This document shows positions 12,973 to 24,530 of a stretch of DNA of 64,000 bases, piece by piece. Position 1 is the stretch's first letter. Each line of letters begins with the position of its first letter. The position numbers were made by a program, and so were the translations under genes. Source of the stretch: Parelaphostrongylus tenuis (lineage: Eukaryota; Nematoda; Chromadorea; Rhabditida; Metastrongylidae); contig JAHQIW010000002.1 in NCBI GenBank assembly GCA_019055375.1, positions 124,001 through 188,000 of the forward strand. Direction: 5' to 3'. The notes beneath the pieces are model-generated. The model saw nothing but the letters and a program-made list of their open reading frames with translations, was not told the origin of the DNA and ran no database searches.

Positions 12973-13310
12973 GCGCCGTGCCCGAGTAATTATGAAGTTC
13001 GTCGCGACGCGCGTGGAGCCGCCCCAACTGTCTTTGGCAGTCAACAAAAACACCCTATGAAACGCCACAGCCAGGCCATCCTCGAGAATTCAAGGAGACT
13101 CACTCAACAAGTATTCTAAGCCGTTCAAGAAGAAGACGAAAAACGTACTGAATGCTGCAAGTGCTGGGATCCCCGTAAATAACACTTGATGCGATTAATA
13201 ACAGGAAAAATAATAATAGCTGTGATTGAGAAGTCAAAAGTCCGAATTTAAAGCGACATGTGCAAGTCGTCGATCGGTGCAAGTGTATGGGGCAGGGAAT
13301 TTCTTGATTG
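12973..13310 (+). repeat. SINE-like family B
   Basis: It has a degenerate tRNA-like head (CGCCGTGCCCGAGTAATTAT), followed by the family body: TTTGGCAGTCAACAAAAACA, AACGCCACAGCCAGGC, and a GAAGAAGACGAAAAACGTAC block. Other copies are at 33,045-33,300 (-), 43,865-44,103 (-), 57,580-57,785 (+) and 62,955-63,195 (-). Confidence 0.65.
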
Positions 13311-13844
13311 ATATTAACTATCTAAGTCGTTAATTGTTCTATGTTTTGAGTAGAATATGTATGACATCACTGAAAACTCTGAGAAAATTGAGTTAATAAA
13401 ATGCGCTCTCTCCAAGGAAGTACTCGACAAAATTATGAGTGCGCTATTTTAGAATACAGCGCTTCATAATAAACTCTCCCCATCGTGTATGTACCTTTAG
13501 GATTCACACGATGTAGAAAAAGCATTTTGGATTACAATCTCACAATATCTTCGAAAGAAATGTGAGTAAAGTTTTGCAAATACGTTTGTTAGCTAGAGAA
13601 CGTGGTATTCATTTTGAAAGTTTAGGAGCTTTGGAATAACTGGGCTTCTATTTCACTGTAAATACACGTTTACAGATCCTATCAATATAACTGCACTTTC
13701 CGTAGCGGCAAAGTTTCTCCAGACTCAAAATATCACTATATAACTACCACTAAAACGTTTAAATCAACGATCTAACTTCAAGAACAGAACGCTATCTTCT
13801 CATCGAGAGGGAAGCATACAGTAGATGTCTCCACAAGTCAAGCC
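13311..13844. other. Non-coding, nothing recognised
   Basis: AT-rich sequence without a supportable gene or known repeat. Confidence 0.4.
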
Positions 13845-14135
13845 GTAATTATTATTTTAACCAACATGTCATCTGGTCTGATATTGGGCTCTTGTGTAAC
13901 CCGATACACACGATTTCGACCTTACAGTCTCGTCAATCGGGCATAACCCGTCGTCCGTTTAGCCAATCCTCTGTGTGCTCCAGTCACCACACTTAGAGGT
14001 AGCGTCGACAACGATTTACACTGTAAATCGACTGAGTATATCACCAAACATACAGTGTTGTACACTCTATGGCTCTTTGGCTGGTATTTGTGTAATATTA
14101 TACTTCTATTTCGAATGTCTTGTTAAGACCACGTG
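13845..14135. repeat. Family C element next to the 5S array
   Basis: It contains a diverged family C order: CAACATGTCATCTGGTC, CAGTCTCGTCAATCGGGCAT, a CACTGTAAATCGACTGAGTA core and TCTTGTTAAGACCACGTG at the end. The first 5S-like copy starts right after it, so this insertion probably removed the 3' end of that 5S copy. Confidence 0.55.
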
Positions 14136-14153
14136 TGGTTAAGTTGTTTTAAT

Positions 14154-14244
14154 GTCTCCGATCCAAGTACTAACCAGGCCCAACGTTGCTTAACTTGCCA
14201 GATCGGACGGGATGGCGTGCTCTCAACGTGGTACGGCCGTATGC
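14154..14244 (-). pseudogene. 5S rRNA, truncated
   Basis: On the minus strand, 91 bases match nematode 5S rRNA through its central part (CCCGTCCGATCTGGCAAGTT, then AGTACTTGGATCGGAGAC). About 28 nt of the 3' end are missing, where the sequence runs into a family C repeat. It is probably not functional. Confidence 0.85.
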
Positions 14245-14880
14245 GATGCTTTAAGCGATTCATTTCGTTTACGTGTTGCGAAGAATTTCTCAATGACACT
14301 GTATCTTTTTCAAAATCCTGCCAATACTAATTTAACAAGAAGTTGTTAGAACTAACTGTGAATCGCTGAATTACAACAGTTGCGAGATTCTGATGAGCAA
14401 AACGTGAAAAGCCTATGACACAAGGGTTTGGCTGCGAATGCACAGATGAACGTAAAAATGTGACTGAATCTTAGCGAAGCCGTACTGACGCATGTTTTGA
14501 CAAAAATCTGTCTTCAGTAATCGTGAATCGATGAATTACAGCAGTAGCGAGAATTTGATGGGTAGAACGTCAAAAGCCTACGACACCTGGGATTCCCAAG
14601 CCGTCTCCGATCCAAGTACTAACCAGGCCCAACGTTGCTTAACTTGCCAGATCGGACGGGATGGCGCACTTTCAACGTGGTATGGCCGTAAGCGATATTT
14701 CAAGCCATTCATTTCGTCTACGTGTTGCGAAGAATTTCTCAATGACACTATATCTTTTTGAAAATCCTGCCAATACTAGTTTAACAAGAAGTTGTTAGAA
14801 CTAACTGTGAATCGCTGAATTACAACAGTTGCGAGATTCTGATGAGCAAAACGTGAAAAGCCTATGACACAAGGTTTAAT
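14245..14880. repeat. Tandem 5S repeat-unit spacer (two copies)
   Basis: 14,270-14,425 and 14,720-14,875 are almost the same: GTTGCGAAGAATTTCTCAAT, AACAAGAAGTTGTTAGAACT and GCAAAACGTGAAAAGCCTAT occur in both. The offset between the two 5S copies is about 450 bp, the unit length. Both spacers end in a short remnant of the 5S 3' end (AAGCCTATGACACAAGG). Confidence 0.8.
14575..14693 (-). rRNA. 5S ribosomal RNA
   Basis: The 119-nt minus-strand sequence runs from GCTTACGGCCATACCACGTT to AATCCCAGGTGTCGTAGGC. It aligns end to end with the C. elegans type 5S rRNA, which starts GCTTACGACCATATCACGTT (family knowledge). It includes the internal box A/C regions (AAGTTAAGCAACGTTGGGCC, GGTTAGTACTTGGATCGGAG). 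It differs from that type at several positions, so it may be a minor or decaying copy. The neighbouring 450-bp repeat unit shows it is part of a small tandem array. No SL1 RNA gene was seen beside it. Confidence 0.85.
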
Positions 14881-15240
14881 TCAAAAGATCGACTGTTTTT
14901 GAAACCCCCAAAGAACATTCAATATAATTCAAAAAAAGAATGATTTAAGCTCAAAAAGGGGTTGATACGCCCAGGGTCATACACCAGTCGATCTTTTGAA
15001 TTAGTTTTGATCTAACAGCAAAAATCTATCGACTGATAGGTGGTGATTGTACAGTATCATAGTACACTGTGCCATCACCACATACGCCTCCCTCCTTGCT
15101 TCAATGTAGGGCTGAATGTGGGGTGGGGGTCATTGATGAGGAGGACGAACCTCCGAAACACCGGTGTATGACCCTGGGCGTACCAACCCCTTTTTGAGCT
15201 TAAATCATTCTTTTTTGGAATTACAAGGTTTAATGTTTTC
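14880..15240. mobile_element. Family F foldback element
   Basis: AAAGAATGATTTAAGCTCAA (about 14,936) and GAGCTTAAATCATTCTTTTT (about 15,197) form long inverted arms that continue into GGGTTGATACGCCCAGGGTC and its complement. The same family lies at 54,485-54,866. The block CAAGGTTTAAT occurs on both sides (14,870 and 15,228) and may be a target-site duplication. The element sits at the edge of the 5S unit. Confidence 0.65.
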
Positions 15241-15289
15241 ACACACTCTCATTCTCACTAGATATTTCAATATCTCTCATATATATTAT

Positions 15290-16000
15290 TTAAGCCAGCA
15301 TGTATCGGGCTGCACAGGGGCTCGCTACCAGACCACATGACATTGATCCGATTGTTCCTAGCCGATGCTCCACAGTCTCTCGCACCCGCTCTGTGTTCTC
15401 TTTAGTTGTTGTTCGAATGGATTTTACTTGCAGAAACACCGTCCAGATGATTAAGCTCCGTCAGTGGTGCTCCTTTGTACGGGATGGTTGTTCATGGTAA
15501 TGATGTCGACTGATAATATTACCTTTACACTTAGATTACCCTTACAAAACTTTCTTTGCGATTTTTCATCTTTTTGTGACCGATGGAATGCCTCGAACAT
15601 ATAGACTCTATCAATAAGTTTTGATGCCGCTTTGAAGCGCAAGCAACTAGCTAACCACTTTGAGTGCGAACGGCGATCATGTTTTCGCTCCTACAACACT
15701 GTATTCAAACCTTCCCATGAAAAAACAATTTTGGCGTAAAAGTTTTTAGAATGTGAAATACTAAATGGCGCTCAAAGAAAAAGCATCCACAAACATTAGC
15801 CAGTCAAGCAAAGCATAATGAGTGTGGAGCATGATATTATATTTTCTGTCACAATTCAATAAAAGAGGCTTTCTAGAAACCAAATCTATCATTGAAATCG
15901 CTGAAATTCGAGCTTTTGAGTAGTTGCTAGATGTTTAGCAAAAAAATTTCTTTCAGCGAATAAGGTCTCTGTAAACTCGTCTATGCTGGATACACACGTC
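15290..16000. repeat. Fragments of families C and R
   Basis: 15,290-15,350 has the TATCGGGCTGCACAGGGGCT and CCAGACCACATGACAT blocks of family C. About 15,850-15,990 resembles family R interiors. No gene is supported between them. Confidence 0.35.
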
Positions 16001-16119
16001 CCAGATGTGTCAAGAGTATATTCTGAGTAAGAAGTTTGAAACATCAATGAAACGTAAGAATGGAGTCGCAAGTATGTTGTTTTATCAAATATGTACCTCT
16101 TACAATGGTGAAAATTGTC

Positions 16120-16412
16120 TACTTTCTACGACTATACCAACCTTTTATATGACTCTTCATCACATATGGTATGCGAATGCTATGCAAAGTACTTCTTGCA
16201 TTCGATTCATTCTCTCTCATTCACAATCCGCAAAGGTCTTCGAACATTTGGCGTCATGTTTTGGCTCCACTTCGAGGAATTCCAGTTCGTTATGAATGTC
16301 GTAGAGTGCTGGTCGAGACAGATCTCTATGTAATCTTGAAGATATCGTTGAGCTTAGATGGTCCATATGGAGATGTGGGGCAGGAGGTCAAACATTGCTT
16401 TCTTGTAGCGTG
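16120..16412 (+). other. Possible coding remnant, unrecognised
   Basis: All three forward frames stay open for 70-95 codons over this stretch. One of them reads NIWRHVLAPLRGIPVRYECR followed by RVLVETDLYVILKISLSLDG, which looks more protein-like than its surroundings. There is no clear start, no shared frame over the whole length and no convincing splice pair. I do not recognise a family. It may be an old exon or chance. Confidence 0.2.
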
Positions 16413-16419
16413 AATGACA

Positions 16420-17360
16420 GCATACAGCAATATGCTTGAAAGCAAGTAAGAAAGACGAAAAACATGATAATCTACAAGAGTTGTAGTGCCCTAATGCGAT
16501 ATCGCTCACTCATCTTGCTGTGATGCGTAACTATCATGGCATCGACTTATCGCCGTTACCTTCTTCAATATCTAGTTATCTTCAAAAGAAAAGCTAATGC
16601 GTAAGAATTCACTCCAAATTTGATGTGACTTCTCTATTCAATAATGTAGTTACAGTTTTATTAAGCTTTCACACTTCTTCTTCAGTAGCACACCCTTCGT
16701 TTCTCTCACTGTGTGCATAGCATAATGACTCACTGACTGCTACATATCTTACCAGGAGCATGGCCACCACCTTTCTCGCTGCCGGCATACCATGACAGGA
16801 ATATTTCCTACATTCCTTATTTGTAAATAGCTGGATGCAAATATAATAGTGACTAACTAAGCTGATATCACCTAATTAGCCATGATAAGTAATACTTCTA
16901 ATCATTCTCTGCGTACACAACGTCATCATGCAGTTTTCATTCAGCTTACGTTTCAACGTCTTCGTCGTCATCAGAGCCGATTGGAATCGATGAACTACAC
17001 TAGTTCGCTCTAGCAGGTGTGTCTGGTTGTCGTACTGAACCGGATTTTTGAACGCTGATATCGACCACACGTTATTGTTTGCATGATTTCCTTTCATCAA
17101 ACTTTAACTGAATTTTTTCACAAATAGGTGTCTGAAACACAAATGGCACGAAACTTAAAAATCGTATAAATTTCGTCGTAGCATGGAAATTTTTCCTTCT
17201 TGTGACTGAAAGATAAAAGTCATTTTTTCAAACTCGCCACTTTATATATAATTTATCGTGTGATAATTGAAATATTCTGAGCGATCTCATAGACAGTGTT
17301 TCTAGGAGAATCTCACGGCTATAGCTATTCGGCATTAGGTTTATTCTTATCTCAACCATT
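16420..17360. other. Non-coding, nothing recognised
   Basis: No supportable gene or repeat. It includes AT-rich stretches around 16,560-16,680 and 17,220-17,290. Confidence 0.4.
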
Positions 17361-17414
17361 TCTCAGCAAGGGAGGCCCACGAAATTATTCGTTCCCTCCC
17401 TAACCACATGAAAA

Positions 17415-17803
17415 ATGGACACTTATAGTGTTGCAAAAAGATCAGCGCCAAAATTAATGTATGGTAGGTGGTCCGACGCGCATGACGCCAAGATTGAAGC
17501 AGGCCCTTCTTCCAAATTTTTCACACTGAGAATTCGACAAGGTCCTGTGGAGAAGATCATTTTGACACCAGAAGCGGCTGATCTAGCAGATGAAGCGTTA
17601 AAGAGCGTAAGATGAATGGCACTTCTCTGAAAGTTCAAACACTGGGCAATTCATTCGTTTGTTAAGCACCATATGTCTTTCCCACCACAATTCAAATCGG
17701 CAACTATAAAATTGTTGGTGATAATATAAGAAATGTTTTGCAGATTGTTCGTCGATATGTATTGCCTGAAATCACTCAGTTTCTATCGCATCATCATGGC
17801 TAA
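17415..17803 (+). CDS. Small two-exon protein or gene 3' end, function unknown
   Basis: Exon 17,415-17,606 (64 codons) ends at a good donor (AGC/GTAAGATG). Exon 17,744-17,803 follows an acceptor (ATGTTTTGCAG), and the two join in frame to give 83 residues ending IVRRYVLPEITQFLSHHHG. The protein contains KLMYGRWSDAHDAKIEAGPS and FTLRIRQGPVEKIILTPEAA. It has no signal peptide or membrane segment. Another acceptor (TTTCTCAG, ending 17,366) precedes an open stretch REAHEIIRSLPNHMK in a different frame. Removing one A from the AAAAA at 17,411-17,415 would join it to this exon. So the gene may be longer upstream with a one-base slip, or the ATG at 17,415 may be the true start (a TGA lies in frame just before it). 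I do not recognise the family. Confidence 0.5.
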
Positions 17804-17929
17804 ACGCTGTTCCATAGTTCCGAATTACGATGTAAAACGGACTTTAATTCACCGACGAGGTTGTCTATGCAATTAACATTGGCAGTTTCGTTTGGAGCAT
17901 CCAACTAGATTGATGGCAATAATCACTGC

Positions 17930-19985
17930 TATAAACTGGGGTGTATTCAGATCATTAGTCGGCTCTTGGGAAAATACCTTTTTCGACAACATCGACGAAA
18001 ATACGATTTGCTCGTTGAGTATCTTCACGTTTGCGCTATGAAAGCCGAGAGTCCTAAGGTAACGAAGAGACGCTTGTCTCCGATGACACTCGGGCTGATA
18101 CGTCAACGTGAAATCGCACGAGCTACAGGCAACCGAAACCTTACGTCCGACCCTGCGAAGCACTGCAAAGAAGTGATAAGAAAAGACTTCAAGGAGAGAC
18201 GAGCAGCATTTATGGCATAAGCAGCAGAAGCTGGGAAGAGCACTCGCAAAGCCCAGCGAGGCTTCGCCAGATATAAGACCAAGATGATTGCACTCCGTTG
18301 TCCTGACGGTACACTTACAGCTTCCAGAAGGGCTATGGAGAAAATCATCCACCAGTACTACTCGGATCGCTTCGCTAACCATGTCCTCTCTACCGTCACA
18401 TAAATTGAAAGAGGATGAACATGTCGTTCCATTGGTCCTCCCTTCCGAAATCCGATATGCTATATCGTCGGTGAAGAACAGAACAACACCGCGGTCCCAG
18501 ACAGGATTAGATCAGAACATCTGAAGAACTTGCCGCCAGTTCTCATCAACACCTTGGCTCGGTTCTTCACTCGCTACCTGTCAGAATGCAAGGTCCCTAT
18601 TCATTGGAAAACCAGCAAGACCGCATTGTTATTCAAAGGAGAGACCTTCACGACATAGGCAGTTATCGCCCAATGCCCAATCTGCTTGCTCTCCGTTATC
18701 TATAAACTCTTTACTCGAATCGTCCTAAACAGGATTGACAGAACACATGAAGAAGGACAGCCGCGCGAACAAGGGTTCCGGAAGGGATAGAGTACCACAG
18801 ACCACATCCACACGATTACAAGACTCACTGAAGTTTCACGAGAGTACAAACAACCACTCTGTCTAACTTTTATCGATCTGAAGAGAGCCTTCGATTCAGC
18901 GAACACAGAAGCAGTTATAGGGGCTTTGGGCAACCAGGGCATCCCTACTCGGTACATAATTATTCTTCGTGAGCTTAATAAAGATTTCACGACCAAAATT
19001 TAACTATTCTACAACGATACCACCATTTACGTAGGAAGAGGGGTTCGACAAGACGACACAATTTCTCCAATACTATTCACTGACACCCTACAACGCGTCA
19101 TGCGAACATTAGAGTTGGACTATATGGGAGAGAAAATTGATTGTCGACAATTAAACCATCTTCGCTTTGCTGACGAAATCGTTTTCATAACACCAATATC
19201 AGCCAAGCGGAACGAATGTTTACAGATTTTGATAACGCCTGTGGAAAGATAGGTCTTCAACTAAATCTAACGAAAACGATGTTCATGAGGAACGGATGGG
19301 ATTTGAAAGCCCTATTCAGACTCAACGGAACGACAATCTCCGAATGCTCCAGTAACGTATGTCTAGGTCGTGAAATCAGCATGAATAACGATATAGCTCC
19401 AGACTTGAGCAGGAGGAAACGAGCAGCTTGAGGATCGTTTAAGAGCATTGGAGATGTAGTGAAGAGGACTAAGAAAATCCGACTCTGCGCCCACCTTTCG
19501 ACGGCGATTATCCCTGCCCTAACGTATGCGGGAGAAACCTCATCGCTACGTAAGCAGGATGAAAGATCATTTAGCGTTATGGAACGCGCAGTCGAAAGGT
19601 CGATGCTAAGAGTATCCTATCTCGCAATCGAGAAAGACCGAAGTTCCAAGCTACGTCAACGATCGAAAAGCAGAGACACCGTTCTACACGCCATGACATC
19701 GAAAATATGGTGGGCCGGACACGTGATGCGCTTTAACGACAACTGATGGACGAGAGCCGTTACCGGCTGGATTCCTCGGGACATCAAGCGCTCTACAGGA
19801 AGACCACCGACCCGTTGGTCCGATTTCTTCACAAAAGCTATAGAAGAAAGATATGAAGCTCAGCGAATACCTATAGCGAAGAGGAAACACTGGGCTACTC
19901 TAGCACGCGATAGGGAAAAAGAGAAGAGTTGTTTTTTACCCGCTCGAGTCAGTCGACGGTCAACGGGACGACAGGTGATACAGGT
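17930..19985 (+). mobile_element. RTE-clade retrotransposon, 5'-truncated and decayed
   Basis: It starts inside the linker after the endonuclease (INWDVFNSLVGSWE in the better copy) and runs to the 3' tail GTGATACAGGTGATAA at about 19,976. It is parallel in sequence to 25,890-27,945. The reverse transcriptase region is present, but its catalytic FADD reads FADE (near 19,164-19,176). Frameshifts and stops break the reading frame in many places. The C-terminal WAGHVMRFNDN block is present at 19,700-19,746. It is not active. Confidence 0.9.
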
Positions 19986-21240
19986 GATAATCAATGTTGA
20001 TTTGGAAAGAAATCTAAAAGTGAATTCCAGGAAACCACCCGTCTATATCTACGAGTGAGCAGGTGACTATTTGCAGCGAAAACTTGGGTAAATATTCCAA
20101 CTGACAGAGTGCCACAGGAACTTAAATGCAGATCATTCACTTAAATCATCTCTCGCCACGTCGATCGTCACATGACTCAATCTAATACCAACAAAAACGT
20201 CATTCATCTATCTCCTTTCTGAGCACACACGCTTCTATGCGTTTGGAACCCTGCGAGTATTTTCATTATAAAGTCGTCTGTGGGTCTTTTCGTCGCACAA
20301 AGCTTTCTTGTCGGAATTTTCATAGTCAATAAATAGCTTATCAAGAACAGACCACATACTATGGATGGTCCTTAGAAAGACCATTACAGCTCACTGTACC
20401 GCTGAAAGGCGTGAAAATATTGTTTCTGAATCGTTCTCACTTGTTCCAAGTTTAATGTTATTTGCAAACATCTATCACACAACTTATTTTGGTCCCTCTA
20501 CTGCTCCTATTTCTTCACATTCTTCAAATCGATGAAGGAACGTAGCTCAGTGAAGATTTCTTCATTGTCGATTCAATCCGAGCCAGTTTCGTTAATTCGG
20601 CAGATGATGATACCAAGAGTGTTTTTTGTGTTTATTTTGAGCAGAAGACGTAGCACACACTCTTCCAGAGTAATTGGTTTTTGAATAGTTTAGGTGGAGG
20701 TAATAGTCCAACTTTCTTTCGAGACTAAAATGGAAAACTCGTATTCCCATTATTTCCTCGCGACTACTTTTCCAATTTTTGGCAGAAATAGCAAGTTTTT
20801 GAGGCGTTTGTAGGTTCTATGGGAAAGTAGAGGGAAAAGGAGCATAGTTCGATGATGCTGAGCTGACTTCAAATACAGCCGAAACATACGGAAGGATTAA
20901 GACCCGATTTTTCTGGCGCAAGCATAGTTGGGGGTTCCTTCTCAGAGAATGTAGCCGACGGGAAGCAGCAAAAATGCCTTTCCTTTTTGACGTGGCCTCC
21001 CATGCAGGGCTGAGCATCATTTTGACAATTTTCCGACCCTCTCCTGACAACAGCATAATGGATATCACACGCAGAGCCATTCCATTACTTAATAAGGGTT
21101 TCTTCTTGAATAATGTTAAGCGATGTTGAACTTTGGATGTTGGACGGATATGTATTTCATATACATATTCTACGGAACGAAAGGGGTGAAATACTGGTTC
21201 AAACCTTGTTCGATGTCCAAAGTTTTGCATATCACCCAAA
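19986..21240. other. Non-coding, with a SINE-like stretch near its end
   Basis: No gene is supported. About 21,180-21,240 (GGTTCAAACC... and AAGTTTTGCATATCACCCAA) resembles the tail side of family E heads (compare 41,190-41,240), so a diverged SINE abuts the (TA)n tract. Confidence 0.35.
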
Positions 21241-21242
21241 TT

Positions 21243-21245
<3 letters not shown>

Positions 21246-21283
<38 letters not shown>
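21246..21283. repeat. (TA)n microsatellite
   Basis: A run of TA dinucleotides that ends directly at the AAAGGATAAAGGATAAAG tail of a family A SINE. Confidence 0.95.
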
Positions 21284-21583
21284 AAGGATAAAGGATAAAG
21301 CTCTCGGCGTTGATCAATCCCTAAGGGATGCGCCATGCATTCGACTTCAATTTTTAATTTCGTTTTGAGGTGATTGAATGCATATCGAGCCTTTACAATG
21401 ACTCGCGGTGGCCTCCCGCTGAACCGAGTCAGTGCTGCTTATCCTCCCAGACAAGTCTGAGACCTGTATGGTACCAATTTCCCGACACCGGAGGGATGAA
21501 TGGCTTGGTGAGCCATGAGCGCGAGATCGAACCATTGACCTCGTGTGCGACGCAGAGCACCTCTAACCACTGCGCCACATGCG

Positions 21584-21588
<5 letters not shown>
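21284..21588 (-). repeat. SINE family A, near full length
   Basis: On the minus strand the head reads GAGCGCATGTGGCGCAGTGG, with an exact A-box match (TGGCGCAGTGG), and the B-box-like GGTTCGATCTC follows about 40 nt later. The body contains GGGAGGCCACCGCGAGTCAT, and the 3' tail is TTTATCCTTTATCC. (TA)n borders it on both sides, so it probably inserted into a microsatellite. It has no coding capacity and would depend on a partner retrotransposon to move. Confidence 0.85.
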
Positions 21589-21635
<47 letters not shown>

Positions 21636-21640
21636 GTTGA

Positions 21641-21681
<41 letters not shown>

Positions 21682-21715
21682 TATATATATATATATATAT
21701 ACACATATAAACATA
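21589..21715. repeat. (TA)n microsatellite
   Basis: A long, slightly interrupted TA run that starts directly at the tRNA-like head of the adjoining SINE. Confidence 0.95.
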
Positions 21716-22034
21716 GTATACGTAATATATTATTATACGATAAATATATATATTATATATAAATATATGTATGTATACATTATACCACCGCTAAAAGAGG
21801 TTAGGTTAAATTAACTGTTGATTTTGTACATCTAGATGATGCAGTAATAAAAATTAACACATTGTTGAATTTTATCGTTTGATATTAGAATAGATTATTT
21901 CATTTTATTTTTACTGCTTTTTCTGACAGTGGCACGATGTTACAACGGTCATCCAAGAGATCTACATTAAACTTTATCTCTATATAAACTCTTGGATGCT
22001 GGTGCTGCTAACAACTATAGGATATATCGGAGAT

Positions 22035-22200
22035 AGACTGGTAACGAAGCGGTGGCCCCGGCGGTGTAGAGGTAGGGTGAGCTCCCGTATATATAAAAGG
22101 AGGGTTGAGCTCGTCTGAGGTCGGAGTTTTGCCTGTCACTCTGTACTCAAGAATAATCATTATAATATCATGCCGGTGCCAGGTAGAACAGACGGGTAAT
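22035..22200 (+). repeat. SINE family E, diverged
   Basis: The head TGGCCCCGGCGGTGTAGAGG is followed by GTCTGAGGTCGGAGTTTTGC and TCACTCTGTACTCAAGAATA. This is the same order as the better copy at 35,150-35,270. A short TATATATA insertion disrupts the head. Confidence 0.5.
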
Positions 22201-22407
22201 TCCACTAAAAGCAAGCCAGTACTAAAGCATAATACATTGGAAATGCTTCGTCTGGTGTTACTGTTTGGAGTACTGTTTTGGAGTTCTGCTTCCAATTGAT
22301 GATTTTTTTGATAGGTCGAGGAAAAAAGTTTCTCAAGACCCGCGAATAATTCGAATTTCATGCTCATTTCATACAGTATCGGTCATTGTAAACTCATGAG
22401 AATGTAT

Positions 22408-22945
22408 CAGAAATCTGGGTCTATCTAGTCAATCACGATGGAGCAACGTTGGTTTCCAAAATATCAAGCTCCGCCATCAGTTGCTCGCCAAAATCCATTT
22501 GATAAAAAGGTCATGATCTGCGTTTCGCAGAATTTTGAAGGTGCCTTGCATTTCGAACTTGTTCCGAGTGGTTGCGTCTTCAGTGCTAAATTCTTCTGCG
22601 AGCAACTGGACAGAGTTTACGATGCGTTAAACGAAAATTACCCAGCATTCGCACGTCGAAAGTGGGCGCTGTTTCAGTAAGCCAATGGCAAACCTCACGT
22701 CGCAAAAAAATCAAGAGAAAGTTCAGTGAATTCAAGCGAATCGAGGTCCTGCTGCACCTAGCCAACATTCCAAATGCTGCGCCGTTCGATTCTGGTCTTA
22801 TCCGCTCAATGGAAAAGTTCCTGCGAGGACGCCGATTCGAGACATTTGATCAACTTGAAGAAGCATGTAAAGAGTTCTCTAATTCAAAGCCCAAGGTTTG
22901 GTATTTCGAGCAGATACGGAAGTTGGCAGAAGTTCATGATTAATG
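22408..22945 (+). pseudogene. mariner-type transposase relic, C-terminal half
   Basis: Translation gives WVYLVNH, then RWFPKYQAPPSVARQNPFDK, KVMICVSQNFEGALHFELVP and SAKFFCEQLDRVYDALNENY, all typical of the mariner core. A stop follows at 22,678. A frame change leads into RSMEKFLRGRRFETFDQLEE and SKPKVWYFEQIRKLAE, the family's usual C-terminus. The second catalytic Asp (QDN in the family) reads AN after the stop. The block before the third is rearranged (NAAPFDSGLIRS against SPDLAPSDYHLFRS). The copy is inactive and no N-terminal HTH domain is seen. The family is clear, the subfamily is not. Confidence 0.85.
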
Positions 22946-23439
22946 ATGGTCTTAATTCTGAACAATGACTGTTGTTGTTTTTAATCGAATTTTTACACCA
23001 ACTTTGAATTTTCAACAGGTTTAAAGGAAATTTTCCTCAATATAATGCTTGTAGTAAAGTTAACGTGTGAACAGGAGAAGAGGGAACGAAAGGCTCAACT
23101 TGGCGCAAGAAATAACCATTTGCAATAACTACGAAACATCACCCGCATAAGTACAAACGATAAATTAGACGCCAAAAAACAATTTGAATCTAGATAAGAT
23201 CTCTATCAAGCTGCCATTCATATCAAGTGAAATTGAACTGCGGCTGAAAGGTGCTAAAAAGCTGTGATCATGTTCTGTGGTAGTTCTTGAACTCCTAATT
23301 CCCACCTTGCACCGTCGGCTGATCCACAAGTGCCTTTACGATTGATTGTGTGACTTAGAAAACTGTGGAACTACCCTAACAGAAGGAACGGGATTGCTTG
23401 AATTGAGTTCGGCATAATATCAATATGTACGGCAAGCGG

Positions 23440-24045
23440 AATGAACATATAAGGCGGAAGCGGTGAACCCATTTTTGTCTGCACAAGAGAACATTCGGAT
23501 AGTAAATGAAAAATTCAAGAAATTACGCTCCGAGTGTGCAGAGGGTGCAAAGTCACAACTGCAATACTTGAAGAGCTTGTCACGATCCTGGCGTAGAAAT
23601 GAGAAACAGCAGGCCACAAAACTCTTTAACTATCTTGGATAAGCGCTAAAAATTCAAAAAAAAAAGAAGCGGGAAGACGGAAGCGTCATTATCGAGCAAG
23701 ACGCTGTGCTTCTCCTTTGTTTGATCATTGGACCCCGCAGCGGTTGAAGGGTCTTTAGAGGAAACAACTTTACTGATATTCTGCCGTCTTTGCTGAGCCC
23801 CTTTCCCTTATGGCCGCGATGAGATAGTTCGTGAAAAGCTTCGTCATTCCACTTTAGTACTGTAAGTAATGTTCTACGCAGTGCTGATCCTCTCCCCCAA
23901 ACCTCCGGTAGGTAGTAGCGTGCGTTCTAAAAGAACGTTTAATCTGGCATTCTCGAGACTGCAAGATGAGCTCAAGGAGTATTCTACGACTTTCTTAGAG
24001 AAAGAAAAGCCTCATTCAAGAGAAGAAGTCGAGGAGGCGTGTTGA
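23440..24045 (+). other. Two protein-like open stretches, unrecognised
   Basis: At 23,449-23,640 one frame reads AEAVNPFLSAQENIRIVNEK and then KKLRSECAEGAKSQLQYLKS, ending in a stop after KLFNYLG. At about 23,930-24,045 another reads SRLQDELKEYSTTFLEKEKP and ends soon after. Both are helix- and charge-rich. They are in different contexts, have no clear start and no matching splice pair. They could be old exons or the coding part of an unknown mobile element. Confidence 0.25.
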
Positions 24046-24514
24046 ATGCTAACAGTACTGGAACCCTCACAATGAAGAAGAAACTGCTATACAGGCCAAA
24101 TGAAATGATCAAATTTATTGTGACGTTCTCATGACAATCAAGTAGCGTTCATATGATCAGGGAGACGCTATTCAGCTAAGGCCCTTGAGTGCTTCTAGTA
24201 CTCTACGATCATTATGGACGCCCTAGAATGACTGTTCCACGATCGCAACGGAAAAATTCGAGGAGTGTTCAGCAATTATAACTGAGTAAGCATTACCATC
24301 AAATTATAAATTTTGACAACAATTCTGAACTCCGCAAATTATAATCACTATTTCAAAAAGCACATATTTGCCTTATTACAACGTGCCTGAACTCAATTAT
24401 TGCTATCAAATGATAAAATTTGTCATCGTGCGGGATAAATCGTTGAGAAGTTGAAAAGTAGAGAAGTAGAATCTTTTTTCGCCAACTGTTTGATACGAAC
24501 CTCGTTATAACAAC

Positions 24515-24530
24515 AATATATATATATATG

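Noticed and set aside
14868..14890. SL1 spliced-leader RNA (GGTTTAATT start) next to 5S
   Set aside because: Only the first nine bases agree with the leader; the rest is a foldback element.
21370..21704. Overlapping frames of 87-91 codons on both strands
   Set aside because: They lie over a family A SINE and TA repeats; no protein features.
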